Of a stretch of 42,735 bases of DNA, positions 9,890 to 17,536 are shown piece by piece. Below the pieces are notes generated by a model that saw nothing but the letters and a program-made list of their open reading frames with translations, did not search any database and was not told the origin of the DNA. Both the position numbers and the translations under genes were made by a program. The first letter of the stretch is position 1, and every line of letters starts with the position of its first letter. Location of the stretch: NCBI GenBank assembly GCA_005046945.1, contig SUSS01000023.1, positions 1 to 42,735 of the forward strand, read 5' to 3'. The DNA comes from Tissierella creatinini (GTDB lineage Bacteria > Bacillota > Clostridia > Tissierellales > Tissierellaceae).

Positions 9890-12274
9890 CTAAAATGAGT
9901 ACATATCTGTATCTACCTCAGCAAAACCATCTATATCAAGTCCATAATTCATATCATAGAAACTTGATTTTAATACATATACCCCTTCAATATTAGTTGC
10001 AACGATTCCGTCATTTTGCTTTAATTTCTGCCATTCATAATCAAATATGTTTATAGTATATAGTTGGCTTTTTCTTAGAACCGATTTCTTTTGCCATATA
10101 TCTTGATAACTTCCTAGTTCTGCAATTATTTCCTTTCCACCTTCATATGGCACTATTACCGAATATCCTTGATTCTTTATTACATAAAATGCCTCTTCTG
10201 CAGTTTTAAATGATTGCTTGCATAATAAAATATCATCTGCATTCTTCTTGCTATAGGTATTGCCATAAAATGAATTTGCACCAAGGAGGTCTAAAATATA
10301 GTTGTTGCCATCTATTTCTATATCTAGCAAGTCTTTGTTATCCGAATAATAATATTTGAAATATCTGCTTATATTATCTTCTGCTAATAAATCTGAAGAA
10401 CCCTTTCCATTGGCAATATCATCAATAACCTTTAGTGTTGCATCTTGTCCAGATTGAATAGTAGGAAGGTTTACTAGTTTCTCGAATTCAAGCCTAACAA
10501 CATATACATTTGCAATTTCTACTTCTCCATTTCTGTTGCATCTACCAGCAGCTTGTACTATTGAATCCAAACCAGAAAGGGACCTTATTACTTCTTCAAA
10601 ACTAATATCAACACCTGCTTCAATCAATTGTGTAGTTATACATATTAATTTTTTGCCTCCTACATTTGAATCAATTATCTTTCCTTTAATGTCACTTATG
10701 ACATCTTTCCTATGGGCTGCACATAGGTATGTAGAAAGATATACTACATTATCATCAGGATACATCAATTTTAATTCATCATATATCTTTCTAGCTGCTG
10801 ATTTTGTATTGCATATAAATAATAGATTATTTACTTCATCCATTCTATCTTTGACAAAACCTGAAATTTCGCATTGATCTTTATATATATTTTCAGTATG
10901 ATTAATAATATTAACTCTCTTAAAAACTTTAAATAAATTATCTACATCTTCAATAAGCTTTTTTGTTTCTAACTTTATATCAACAATACTTTCAAAACCT
11001 GGTTGTGTTGCAGTCATCAATAACCCAGTACTATTACAAATCTTTGAAAGGTACTGTATAGCCTTAATAAATAATTTTGTACAATGAATCGGGACAGCTT
11101 GACATTCATCATAGATAATCACTGAATTTGCGAGGTTATGAAGCCTCCTACGTTTTCCATTTTTCTTATCGTAGAATGTCTCTAGGAATTGTACCATTGA
11201 AGTAAATATAATAGGTTTATCCCATCTTTCCGATAGTATTTGTTGAAAATATGATTCCCCAACATCTTCATTGGTCACATCATTGATTATATTGGAATGG
11301 AATTCAAGAAGTTCATCTTTAAGTCCTAGGGCTTCTTTTATAACCTCTGCGTTTTGCTCTATAATGCTTAAATATGGTACAATATAAACTATCCTCTCTA
11401 AATCATTCTCAATTGCATGTTCTAAAGCAAATCTAATGCTACTTAGGGTTTTACCACCACCTGTTGGTATAGTAAGAGTATATAAGCCTGTAGATTTTTT
11501 GCCTGCTTCAGCACAATCATCAGATATCTTTTTCCTCATACCATTAATCTTAGAATCACTTTTGAATCTCTCATTGTACTTGTCTAAGGAAGCCTTATAC
11601 TTTGTAAATTCTGCCTTCTGCCCATAGTGCTCTACTTTATTACTAAATCGAAAAGCATCTAACCTATCGGCATCTATAAGGCAGCTATGTAAGAATTTTA
11701 TTGTCATACCTCTTTCAAAATTATTACTTATGCCACCTTTTTCAAAGAATATAATTAGCTCGTCAACTGCTTCCTCAAAACAATCATAAATCTGATTTTC
11801 ACTATATAAATCTATGAAATAATTACTTCTTACTTGGTCATAATTATCTAATTTCTTTTGAATCCTATTAAAATATGGAGAATCAGCCTTCGTATCTACA
11901 AAATCCATTAGCCCACCATGATGACCCATCATGGCAATCGTTATCATTTCAAGTAGCATTCTTCTATATTGAGACCTTTTGTCGGTTATAGGTTCTTTAA
12001 ATACTTCAAACAGATATTTTGATGAAGCTGTTGAATGATCAATTTTCTCTGATGAAAATGATCTTGAGTTCTCTACTACCCTTCTTATATAATCTAGAAA
12101 CTCCTTGCTAGCCTTTCCCATGTCATGCAATAGCCCCATTAATCTTCCCAATTTCGCAAGATTTAATTTTGTTGCGAACTCTGAAGAGTAATAGCTTACA
12201 TTATCTAAATGTGTTTTTAGTCCTTGAATTTTCTTAGTTTTATCATCAATTCTACCAATCCAATTTCCATCCAT
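9890..12274 (-). CDS. cas3: Cas3 HD nuclease-helicase (type I-C)
   Basis: A 794-residue Cas3 and the first gene of the cas operon. The N-terminal HD nuclease shows His22, His50-Asp51 in GLLHDMGK and His118-His119 in MGHHGG. The SF2 helicase follows with Walker A TGGGKT (about 271-276), Walker B DECQ (about 389-392) and motif VI in VQAAGRCNRNG. It degrades DNA marked by Cascade. The start at 12274 is supported by GAAGGTGA at 12289-12282 on the minus strand. That binding site is also the complement of the TTC PAM of the proposed autoregulatory target. Confidence 0.97.
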   Translation of the reverse strand: MDGNWIGRIDDKTKKIQGLKTHLDNVSYYSSEFATKLNLAKLGRLMGLLHDMGKASKEFLDYIRRVVENSRSFSSEKIDHSTASSKYLFEVFKEPITDKRSQYRRMLLEMITIAMMGHHGGLMDFVDTKADSPYFNRIQKKLDNYDQVRSNYFIDLYSENQIYDCFEEAVDELIIFFEKGGISNNFERGMTIKFLHSCLIDADRLDAFRFSNKVEHYGQKAEFTKYKASLDKYNERFKSDSKINGMRKKISDDCAEAGKKSTGLYTLTIPTGGGKTLSSIRFALEHAIENDLERIVYIVPYLSIIEQNAEVIKEALGLKDELLEFHSNIINDVTNEDVGESYFQQILSERWDKPIIFTSMVQFLETFYDKKNGKRRRLHNLANSVIIYDECQAVPIHCTKLFIKAIQYLSKICNSTGLLMTATQPGFESIVDIKLETKKLIEDVDNLFKVFKRVNIINHTENIYKDQCEISGFVKDRMDEVNNLLFICNTKSAARKIYDELKLMYPDDNVVYLSTYLCAAHRKDVISDIKGKIIDSNVGGKKLICITTQLIEAGVDISFEEVIRSLSGLDSIVQAAGRCNRNGEVEIANVYVVRLEFEKLVNLPTIQSGQDATLKVIDDIANGKGSSDLLAEDNISRYFKYYYSDNKDLLDIEIDGNNYILDLLGANSFYGNTYSKKNADDILLCKQSFKTAEEAFYVIKNQGYSVIVPYEGGKEIIAELGSYQDIWQKKSVLRKSQLYTINIFDYEWQKLKQNDGIVATNIEGVYVLKSSFYDMNYGLDIDGFAEVDTDMYSF

Positions 12275-12286
12275 AGTAGCATCACC

Positions 12287-12328
12287 TTCTATATATATTT
12301 AATGTAATTTTAAACTAATTTGTATCAA
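12287..12328 (-). promoter_or_regulatory. cas operon promoter containing a PAM-flanked target of the CreR-like RNA
   Basis: On the minus strand a plausible promoter for cas3 is TTGATA (12328-12323), 16 bases, TACATT (12306-12301), with transcription starting near 12294. On the plus strand the same DNA reads TTC (12287-12289) followed by TATATATATTTAATGT (12290-12305). That 16-mer equals the guide of the plus-strand RNA at 12456-12471 except at positions 6 and 12. TTC is the established type I-C PAM and is on the correct side. Binding would cover the -10 element and start site. The promoter call is moderate; the match is read directly from sequence. Confidence 0.65.
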
Positions 12329-12376
12329 TATGCAATACCAATTTTTATTATTTAAAAAATCTATAGATAAAATTAT

Positions 12377-12404
12377 TTAGCATAAAATTATAGTATGATA
12401 TAAT
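12377..12404 (+). promoter_or_regulatory. Promoter of the CreR-like RNA
   Basis: TTAGCA (12377-12382), a 16-base spacer, and a perfect TATAAT (12399-12404). The G at 12411 lies 7 bases past the -10 element, the preferred start distance, so transcription would begin exactly on the GTCGC that opens the pseudo-repeat. The promoter diverges from the cas promoter. Confidence 0.7.
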
Positions 12405-12410
12405 AATTAT

Positions 12411-12516
12411 GTCGCTTAGTTATTTATTTAATTGTTACTGAGTGTGGATTGAAACTATATTTATTTTATGTGCAAAAAAGGTCTCAAATTAATATAATTT
12501 TAATTTGAGACCTTTT
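12411..12516 (+). ncRNA. CreR-like crRNA: pseudo-repeat, guide and terminator
   Basis: About 106 nt, non-coding. The pseudo-repeat (12411-12455) starts GTCG like the array repeat, then has a stem CTTAGT/ACTGAG around a loop of about 16 AT-rich bases, then TGTGGATTGAAAC. The 11 bases GTGGATTGAAA at 12444-12454 are identical to the repeat's handle. Stem sequence differs from the array repeat but stem position is kept, so Cas5d could plausibly recognise it. The guide-like part starts at 12456 (TATATTTATTTTATGT...) and is 24 nt long before the terminator stem. There is no second repeat; the terminator would define the 3' end. Regulatory crRNAs of this kind (CreR, Cas-regulating RNAs) are known from other CRISPR-Cas types; this assignment is inference from sequence. 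Confidence 0.78.
12480..12516 (+). terminator. Perfect 12-bp hairpin ending the CreR-like RNA
   Basis: GGTCTCAAATTA (12480-12491), a 9-base loop, TAATTTGAGACC (12501-12512), then TTTT. The left arm is preceded by six A residues, so it may work in both directions, also for transcripts from the dipeptidase side. Confidence 0.9.
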
Positions 12517-12606
12517 GCTACTTAGAAATGTTGTAATAGGTGGCATAACATATAAACGAATATTCTCAAAATTATATATTATTATATCTATTCTACATAT
12601 TTCCAT
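12484..12606 (-). CDS. Possible 40-residue small protein (weak)
   Basis: ATG at 12606 is preceded by a strong AGAAGGAG binding site. The frame runs 40 codons (starting MEICRIDIIIYNF) to a stop inside the terminator hairpin at 12484. I recognise no domain. It lies between the dipeptidase and cas3 and is antisense to the hairpin of the CreR-like RNA. The binding site and ATG sit within an 11-bp inverted repeat (12597-12607 / 12632-12642) that surrounds TTTTTT-AAC-AAAAAA, so a structural element could explain them without translation. Confidence 0.2.
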   Translation of the reverse strand: MEICRIDIIIYNFENIRLYVMPPITTFLSSKRSQIKIILI

Positions 12607-12671
12607 AAACTCCTTCTTTTTTAACAAAAAATATGGAAATATTTTCATCAAATATAATATACCCACCAAGA

Positions 12672-13973
12672 TCATAAATCCTCAATATAAATAATCCTGG
12701 TTTCCCTCTTTATTTCTCCTACCCTATTTGCCACTTCAAATGTAACTACATGAAATTTCTCGCTCAAGGGCCTATTTATTTTTAACGCTACACTTTCATT
12801 GTCCTCATTGTAATCATGCCTATATACAACTCCATCAACTATTACCCTTAAACTATTACCATCTATATTGCCTTCTATCTTTGAAGTTAGCAGAGGTGTT
12901 CTGCCGTTAATTGCTTGCCCCATCTTAAGGTCGGGAATTATTTCTATATCCTTAGCTTCCATATGAGTCTCTGCTAATTCTTCAACTGCCTTAATCACCC
13001 TAAGGGTGTTCTTCCCAAGTAACTTATTTATATCCTCTTCCCTATAACCCCTATTAACCAGCTCATCTCTTATCTTGTACAATTCCGATGCATCCTTTAT
13101 ATCAAGGGGTAAATCACATCCATCAAAATCCGACCCGATAGCAACATGGTCTATACCTATAAGACTAACTGCGTAATCTATATGATCCATATAATCCTTT
13201 AAGCTTACATCTTCCGAATCCTTAATAAAGGTCTTACAAAGAACTATGGCTGCAACTCCCCCATTTTTTGCGATGGCCTTTAGTTGATTATCCTTAAGAT
13301 TTCTTTGATGTGGTCTTATAGAATAGGCTCCGGAATGAGAAGCAATAATTGGAGCTCTTGATGTTTCAATTACACCCCAAAAAGTCTCTTCATTCATATG
13401 AGAAACATCTACTATCATCCCTAGGTCATCCATTTCTTTTACAAGCCTTTTTCCTAGGTCAGTAAGGCCTCCGGAAGATTTTTGGTTGTTTGCATATTCC
13501 TCATTGGCACCCTCGCCCAAGGCATTGGAATAGTTCCAGTTAAATCCAACAACCTTTACGCTTAAGTCCTTATACTGTTTTATTAGCTCTAGATAGTTTT
13601 CCTCTGTAATGGAATAAGCCCCTTCAATAGTAGGAATTGCTGCAATTTTTCTATCCATTATTGAGTTTTCAATTTCATCATATGTACTAGCAATAGAGAA
13701 TTCATCCTTGTTACTTTCCTCAGTCCAGTATAGGGCATTAATAAGAGCTAGGGTCTTGCTTAGAGCTCTTTCCGGTTTTTCCTCAGAGTTATAGGCTGCA
13801 AAGAACCCTGCTTCAAGCTTTCCTGCCTTCATCTTTGGGATATCGATATGTAACTCAGTACTATCTCCAATATCCACTACCGGCAGCCATGTTTCTTCGT
13901 CTATAACTCTCGACATGGTGTCATTATGAGAATCTACAATTATTGTATCAATATCCATTTGCAAACCAATCAC
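12672..13973 (-). CDS. Membrane dipeptidase family (M19) peptidase with C-terminal extension
   Basis: A zinc dipeptidase of the renal-dipeptidase family. Metal-site motifs are visible: VDSHNDT (His16, Asp18), the Glu of PTIEGAYSI, VSHMN, ASHSGAYSIRPHQRN and GSDFDGCD. The catalytic domain spans about residues 8-335. The remaining roughly 95 residues, rich in beta strands (ending TRIIYIEDL), lie beyond the usual family length and could be a binding domain. The start is uncertain: GTG at 13973 abuts the GAGGAAGG site, TTG at 13964 has better spacing, and ATG at 13958 is also possible. An insertion-sequence relic lies directly upstream. No signal peptide is seen. Confidence 0.9.
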   Translation of the reverse strand: MIGLQMDIDTIIVDSHNDTMSRVIDEETWLPVVDIGDSTELHIDIPKMKAGKLEAGFFAAYNSEEKPERALSKTLALINALYWTEESNKDEFSIASTYDEIENSIMDRKIAAIPTIEGAYSITEENYLELIKQYKDLSVKVVGFNWNYSNALGEGANEEYANNQKSSGGLTDLGKRLVKEMDDLGMIVDVSHMNEETFWGVIETSRAPIIASHSGAYSIRPHQRNLKDNQLKAIAKNGGVAAIVLCKTFIKDSEDVSLKDYMDHIDYAVSLIGIDHVAIGSDFDGCDLPLDIKDASELYKIRDELVNRGYREEDINKLLGKNTLRVIKAVEELAETHMEAKDIEIIPDLKMGQAINGRTPLLTSKIEGNIDGNSLRVIVDGVVYRHDYNEDNESVALKINRPLSEKFHVVTFEVANRVGEIKRETRIIYIEDL

Positions 13974-13981
13974 CTTCCTCG

Positions 13982-14057
13982 TTTAAGCATCGATGAAACT
14001 GCTTACAGTTTCTACACACCGCTGCAAAGAGGTGGGGTATATCTCCACCTCGTTATA
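13982..14057 (+). repeat. Relic of an IS605-family left end, second copy of 30024-30094
   Basis: TTTAAGCATCGATGAAACTG and the following bases match the minus strand of the tnpB element's left end (30094-30024). One mismatch falls in the first 46 or so bases, after which the copies diverge but resume at ACCTCGTTATA. It contains the hairpin GAAACTG-CTTA-CAGTTTC. The relic also has a near-palindrome, GAGGTGG...CCACCTC, that has decayed in the other copy. No tnpB or right end follows, so this is a solo end or a small non-autonomous derivative. It sits between the dipeptidase and the DUF4349 gene and may supply part of either 5' region. Confidence 0.85.
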
Positions 14058-14190
14058 CTATATTATAAATGTAACTATTTTGTATCCACTATTTTAGCAC
14101 TCTATTGTATAATTAAGTAAAAGTAAAACTAGGAAATGAAATTTTCATATCTTATAGCCTAAAGTACTAGTATTAAAAGGAGTTGAAATC

Positions 14191-15120
14191 ATGAGACGGT
14201 CAAATAAGTTGTTTTATCTAGGTATTAGTCTACTGCTTATTATATCTTTAATAGGAGGCTGTAGTTCATCATACAAATCAGAAAACACTTCTGATAGTGG
14301 TGTAACCGAATCCCCAATGGCACCGGCACCTTCTATACAGGAGGAAAGTCCTGCTGAAGATACAAAAGATGATTTTGGTGGTGGAGCTTCTAGTCCATTG
14401 GAACCGGAAAAGGTGATTACTACCGTTTATCTTAACTTTGAGACTACTGAATTCGATAAATCAAATGAAGAATTGAATAAATTAATTGAAAAGTACCAGG
14501 CTTATATAGAATACTCTAATATATCCTACAATCAACATTATAACAATACCAACTACAGATATGGAGAATTTGTTATAAGGGTACCTAAGGATAATATAAG
14601 CAGCTTTAAAACGGAATTGCACTTAATTGGAAACCTAATAAGTGAAAGCACCAATAAACAAGATGTTACTAAGCAGTATAAAGACACTGAATCCAGATTA
14701 AATGTAGTTGAAATAAAAGAACAAAGATTGCTGGCCTTATTAGAAAAGGCTGAGAAGATTGAGGATATTATAGCCCTTGAAAATCAGCTAAGTGAAGTTA
14801 TCTACGAAAAAGAAAATCTAAAATCAAGCTTAATAAGCTTAGATGATAAGGTTGACTTTTCTACATTTAATTTAAGTATTCAAGAGGTGGCAAAGACTAC
14901 AGCAACAGAAACAGTTGATACTTCCTTTGGAACTAGGATTATAAATGCTTTTAACGATTCATTATACTCCTTTAGAACTACCCTTCAAAGCCTTATAATT
15001 ACTTTGATATTTATGTTGCCTTTCTTAATTATCTTAGCTGTGATAGCATTTATAGTAGTTAAGGTATTAAAAAAGCTAAAGAAGGATAAGCCTCAAAAGC
15101 CAAATAAACCAGTTGAATAA
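14191..15120 (+). CDS. DUF4349 lipoprotein
   Basis: A 309-residue predicted lipoprotein: positive N terminus, hydrophobic stretch and lipobox LIGGC (Cys at about 24). A Ser/Pro/Glu-rich linker follows (about 25-75). The DUF4349 region has the typical YNQHYNN...YRYGEFVIRVPKDNISSF segment and a coiled-coil helix (about 170-215). A C-terminal membrane helix (about 270-295) is followed by a Lys/Pro-rich cytoplasmic tail. It is therefore anchored at both ends, outside the cell. Function is unknown for the family. AAAAGGAG precedes the ATG. It is a single gene with its own terminator. Confidence 0.9.
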   Translation: MRRSNKLFYLGISLLLIISLIGGCSSSYKSENTSDSGVTESPMAPAPSIQEESPAEDTKDDFGGGASSPLEPEKVITTVYLNFETTEFDKSNEELNKLIEKYQAYIEYSNISYNQHYNNTNYRYGEFVIRVPKDNISSFKTELHLIGNLISESTNKQDVTKQYKDTESRLNVVEIKEQRLLALLEKAEKIEDIIALENQLSEVIYEKENLKSSLISLDDKVDFSTFNLSIQEVAKTTATETVDTSFGTRIINAFNDSLYSFRTTLQSLIITLIFMLPFLIILAVIAFIVVKVLKKLKKDKPQKPNKPVE

Positions 15121-15136
15121 AAATCTTTAATAGCAA

Positions 15137-15180
15137 CTAAAATACCCCAGATCACCATAATTTGGGGTATTTTAGTTTTT
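15137..15180. terminator. Bidirectional terminator between DUF4349 gene and azlD
   Basis: CTAAAATACCCCA (15137-15149) pairs with TGGGGTATTTTAG (15163-15175), a perfect 13-bp stem followed by TTTTT. The two genes converge here. Confidence 0.93.
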
Positions 15181-15195
15181 CTGCAACAATCTTTT

Positions 15196-15501
15196 TTACA
15201 TAAGATTTGCTATAGCAAAGGATGCCAAGATTGCAGCTGCAACTGACAGCACAAGATTTGACTTAAAGTATGCAACTATTCCTGCCAATCCAATTCCTAC
15301 AAAAGTAGCCACCATCATAGAGCTTTCAGCTGTGATAATCCCTCTGATGATTAAGATTGTAAGGGATGTATATGGTATGAATTGTAGAAATCTTTTACGT
15401 TTATAGGATAATTCCATATTGCTTAAGAAGACCAAGGGTAGAAGTCTGGGAATATATGTTACTAAACTACACCCTATTATCAATAATAAATAGCTTTTCA
15501 A
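15196..15501 (-). CDS. azlD: AzlD family branched-chain amino acid export subunit
   Basis: A 101-residue integral membrane protein with about four hydrophobic helices. It has the AzlD signature YIPRLLPLVFLSNMELSYKRKRFLQFIPYTSLTILIIRGI. It works with AzlC as the small partner of a branched-chain amino acid exporter. The start overlaps the AzlC stop by 4 bases, implying coupled translation. It is the last gene of a minus-strand cluster reaching back to 18491. Confidence 0.93.
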   Translation of the reverse strand: MKSYLLLIIGCSLVTYIPRLLPLVFLSNMELSYKRKRFLQFIPYTSLTILIIRGIITAESSMMVATFVGIGLAGIVAYFKSNLVLSVAAAILASFAIANLM

Positions 15502-16205
15502 TTCTCCTCCACCCCACTATCCTCTTTTATTAAAAATACGCCTAAGGCTGAAGAAAGAATTATTCCAATAATAATATCCCATCCTCCGGTAAATAGCTTG
15601 GATTTATAAATAGCTATATAGATTAAGGCTGTCATTATGGATAATAGTAGGGTAGATTTTCCATTCTTAAAGTTTGGAAATAATAGGGCTGCAAACATGG
15701 CATAAAGACCTATGCCAAGACTCGATTGCAGAGATTGCGGCAGAATTTCACCTACTAGAAATCCAATAAGGGAGCCAACAACCCAAGATGCATTTGATAA
15801 AATGTTTACCGTCAGTACAAAGGGTAAGTTTAGTTTCTCCTCAGAAAAGGATAGTACTGAAAATGTCTCATCCGTTATGCCATATGCAATGAAGGGAAGA
15901 AATTTACTCTCTATATCCCTTAGCTTAATGGAAAGGGAGGCGGTCATCATCAAATGTCTTAAATTCAATAAAAACGTTGCAAGGATAATCCCACCGGTTG
16001 AAACTCCCCCTATAATCAAGTCCAAGGCCATAAATTGGCTGGCTCCTGCATAGACAAGAATTGAAAAAAGCCCCGTATCCCTAAAGGGTAATCCTGTATT
16101 CTTAGCTAATAGACCAAAGGCAATAGCAACCGGAAAATAACCCAATATTACAGGCAAGGCAGCTATAGCTCCTTTTTGTATATTCTTTCTTGTATGTCTT
16201 TCCAT
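15498..16205 (-). CDS. azlC: AzlC family branched-chain amino acid permease
   Basis: A 235-residue membrane protein with the AzlC features ALPVILGYFPVAIAFGLLAKNTGL, YAGASQFMALDLI and LLNLRHLMM. It is the main channel of the AzlCD exporter. Starting at 16205 it overlaps the preceding ABC ATPase gene by 43 bases; the Lys/Arg-rich N terminus MERHTRKNIQKGA is normal for the family, so the overlap is probably real. The joining of azlCD to a NitT/TauT transporter cluster is unusual. Confidence 0.93.
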   Translation of the reverse strand: MERHTRKNIQKGAIAALPVILGYFPVAIAFGLLAKNTGLPFRDTGLFSILVYAGASQFMALDLIIGGVSTGGIILATFLLNLRHLMMTASLSIKLRDIESKFLPFIAYGITDETFSVLSFSEEKLNLPFVLTVNILSNASWVVGSLIGFLVGEILPQSLQSSLGIGLYAMFAALLFPNFKNGKSTLLLSIMTALIYIAIYKSKLFTGGWDIIIGIILSSALGVFLIKEDSGVEEN

Positions 16206-16771
16206 ATAATCTTCCTTCCACCAAATATTTCACACTCTTCCTCGCTATGAGTGACTATTATTACTGTCTTACCCTTTAGCTTTTCCTTCACAAGTTGAAT
16301 AGTCTTTAAGTAAAGGTCCTTATCTAGTTCCTTAAAGGGCTCATCCATAATCACAATATCAGCCCTGGCTATGAGGGCTCGTCCGATTGCAAGACGTCTT
16401 TTCATCCCCCCGCTAAGCTGGGAAACCTTCTTCTTTAAGCTGTCCTCCAAGCCAAGTTCTCTAAGTAAGGTCTTGATTTCTTCATCCCTTGTATCCTTAT
16501 CTGCCACCAATTTTAGGTTTGTTACAGGATCAAAATCCTCCAGGAGTCTATTTTCCTGAAATACTATGCTGAGCTTTTTTCCTTCAATTCCATAGATTTC
16601 ACCGGAATCAGGCTTTACAATTCCCATTAAGATATTTATTAATGTGGTCTTTCCTATGCCAGACTCTCCCATTATAAAGTTGAATTTATTCTCTTCTATT
16701 GTCCAATTAAAGTTTTTCAAAACCATTTGACCATCATATGATTTTGTAATATCCTTAAGAATAATATCCAT
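16163..16771 (-). CDS. ABC transporter ATP-binding protein, NitT/TauT type
   Basis: About 202 residues from the ATG at 16771, chosen because GAGGA precedes it at good spacing. Walker A is GESGIGKT, the signature is LSGGMKRR, Walker B is ADIVIMDEPF, and the switch His lies in VTHSEEE. It energises import with the permease encoded 15 bases upstream. It is slightly shorter than typical NitT/TauT ATPases (about 240-260), lacking some C-terminal sequence. Its 3' end overlaps azlC. Confidence 0.93.
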   Translation of the reverse strand: MDIILKDITKSYDGQMVLKNFNWTIEENKFNFIMGESGIGKTTLINILMGIVKPDSGEIYGIEGKKLSIVFQENRLLEDFDPVTNLKLVADKDTRDEEIKTLLRELGLEDSLKKKVSQLSGGMKRRLAIGRALIARADIVIMDEPFKELDKDLYLKTIQLVKEKLKGKTVIIVTHSEEECEIFGGRKIIWKDIQERIYKKEL

Positions 16772-16786
16772 TAAGACCATCCTCAA

Positions 16787-17536
16787 CTAGATTTTCTTCA
16801 TTATTGTAATAAAAAGCTTCTCAAATGACATGCTTATTAATATTATTAAAAATGTCCAAGCAAATAAGTCAGCTGTGTTTAAGTATATCTTTGCGGTATA
16901 GAGGGCTTCTCCTATGGAATTTTGAGGAAGGCCAATTACTTCAGCTGCAATACCTGCCTTCCAACAAAAACCCAAAGAAAGACTTCCCCCGGCTATGAGA
17001 AATGGCTTGATTGAAGGCAAATAGATATATCTTATCCTCTTATATTTGCTCACCCTAAAGACCTCTGCCATCTCCAAAAGCTTAGTATCCGTGTTTTCCA
17101 ATCCCTTCAGCATATTGGTATATACAGTTGGTAAAACTACAAAAAATGCTATGAATATAGATAAGTTGGATGACTTTATCCATACTAGAGTAAGTATAAT
17201 GATTGAGGCTAAGGGTGTGGCTTTAGTAAAGGAAATTAACGGATTTAAAAGTATTCTTATAAATCTCAGATTATATGAAAATACTGCCAATAGAATAGCT
17301 ACTATATATGATATAAAGAAACCAAACATTATCCTTAAAAATGTATTTAAAACAGTAATATAGAAGGCCTCTTGTTTTATCATATATAATAGGGTCTTTA
17401 TTACTGTAAAGGGCATTGGTAAAAGCAGGTCATTGCCCAAGTAATGTGCAATGACCTGCCATATAATTAGCCAAAATAAATAGGAAAACACTCTTAAAAT
17501 TATATTGTTATTATCTCTTGTAATAGAATCCTTCAT
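16787..17536 (-). CDS. ABC transporter permease, NitT/TauT (SsuC/TauC) type
   Basis: A 249-residue protein with about six membrane helices. It has the EAA-loop region typical of binding-protein-dependent permeases (LLEMAEVFRVSKYKRIRYIYLPSIKPFLIAGGSLSLGFCWKAG). The segment AEVIGLPQNSIGEALYTAKIYLNTADLFAWT is typical of the TauC/SsuC group. Substrate cannot be told from sequence. The gene overlaps the substrate-binding protein gene by 26 bases. Confidence 0.93.
   Translation of the reverse strand: MKDSITRDNNNIILRVFSYLFWLIIWQVIAHYLGNDLLLPMPFTVIKTLLYMIKQEAFYITVLNTFLRIMFGFFISYIVAILLAVFSYNLRFIRILLNPLISFTKATPLASIIILTLVWIKSSNLSIFIAFFVVLPTVYTNMLKGLENTDTKLLEMAEVFRVSKYKRIRYIYLPSIKPFLIAGGSLSLGFCWKAGIAAEVIGLPQNSIGEALYTAKIYLNTADLFAWTFLIILISMSFEKLFITIMKKI

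Noticed and set aside
12275-12671. A CreTA-like toxin-antitoxin pair around the crRNA-like gene
   Set aside because: I found no toxin gene with a guide match in its promoter. The guide match is at the cas promoter, favouring a CreR role. The 40-codon ORF at 12484-12606 is too weak to call a toxin.
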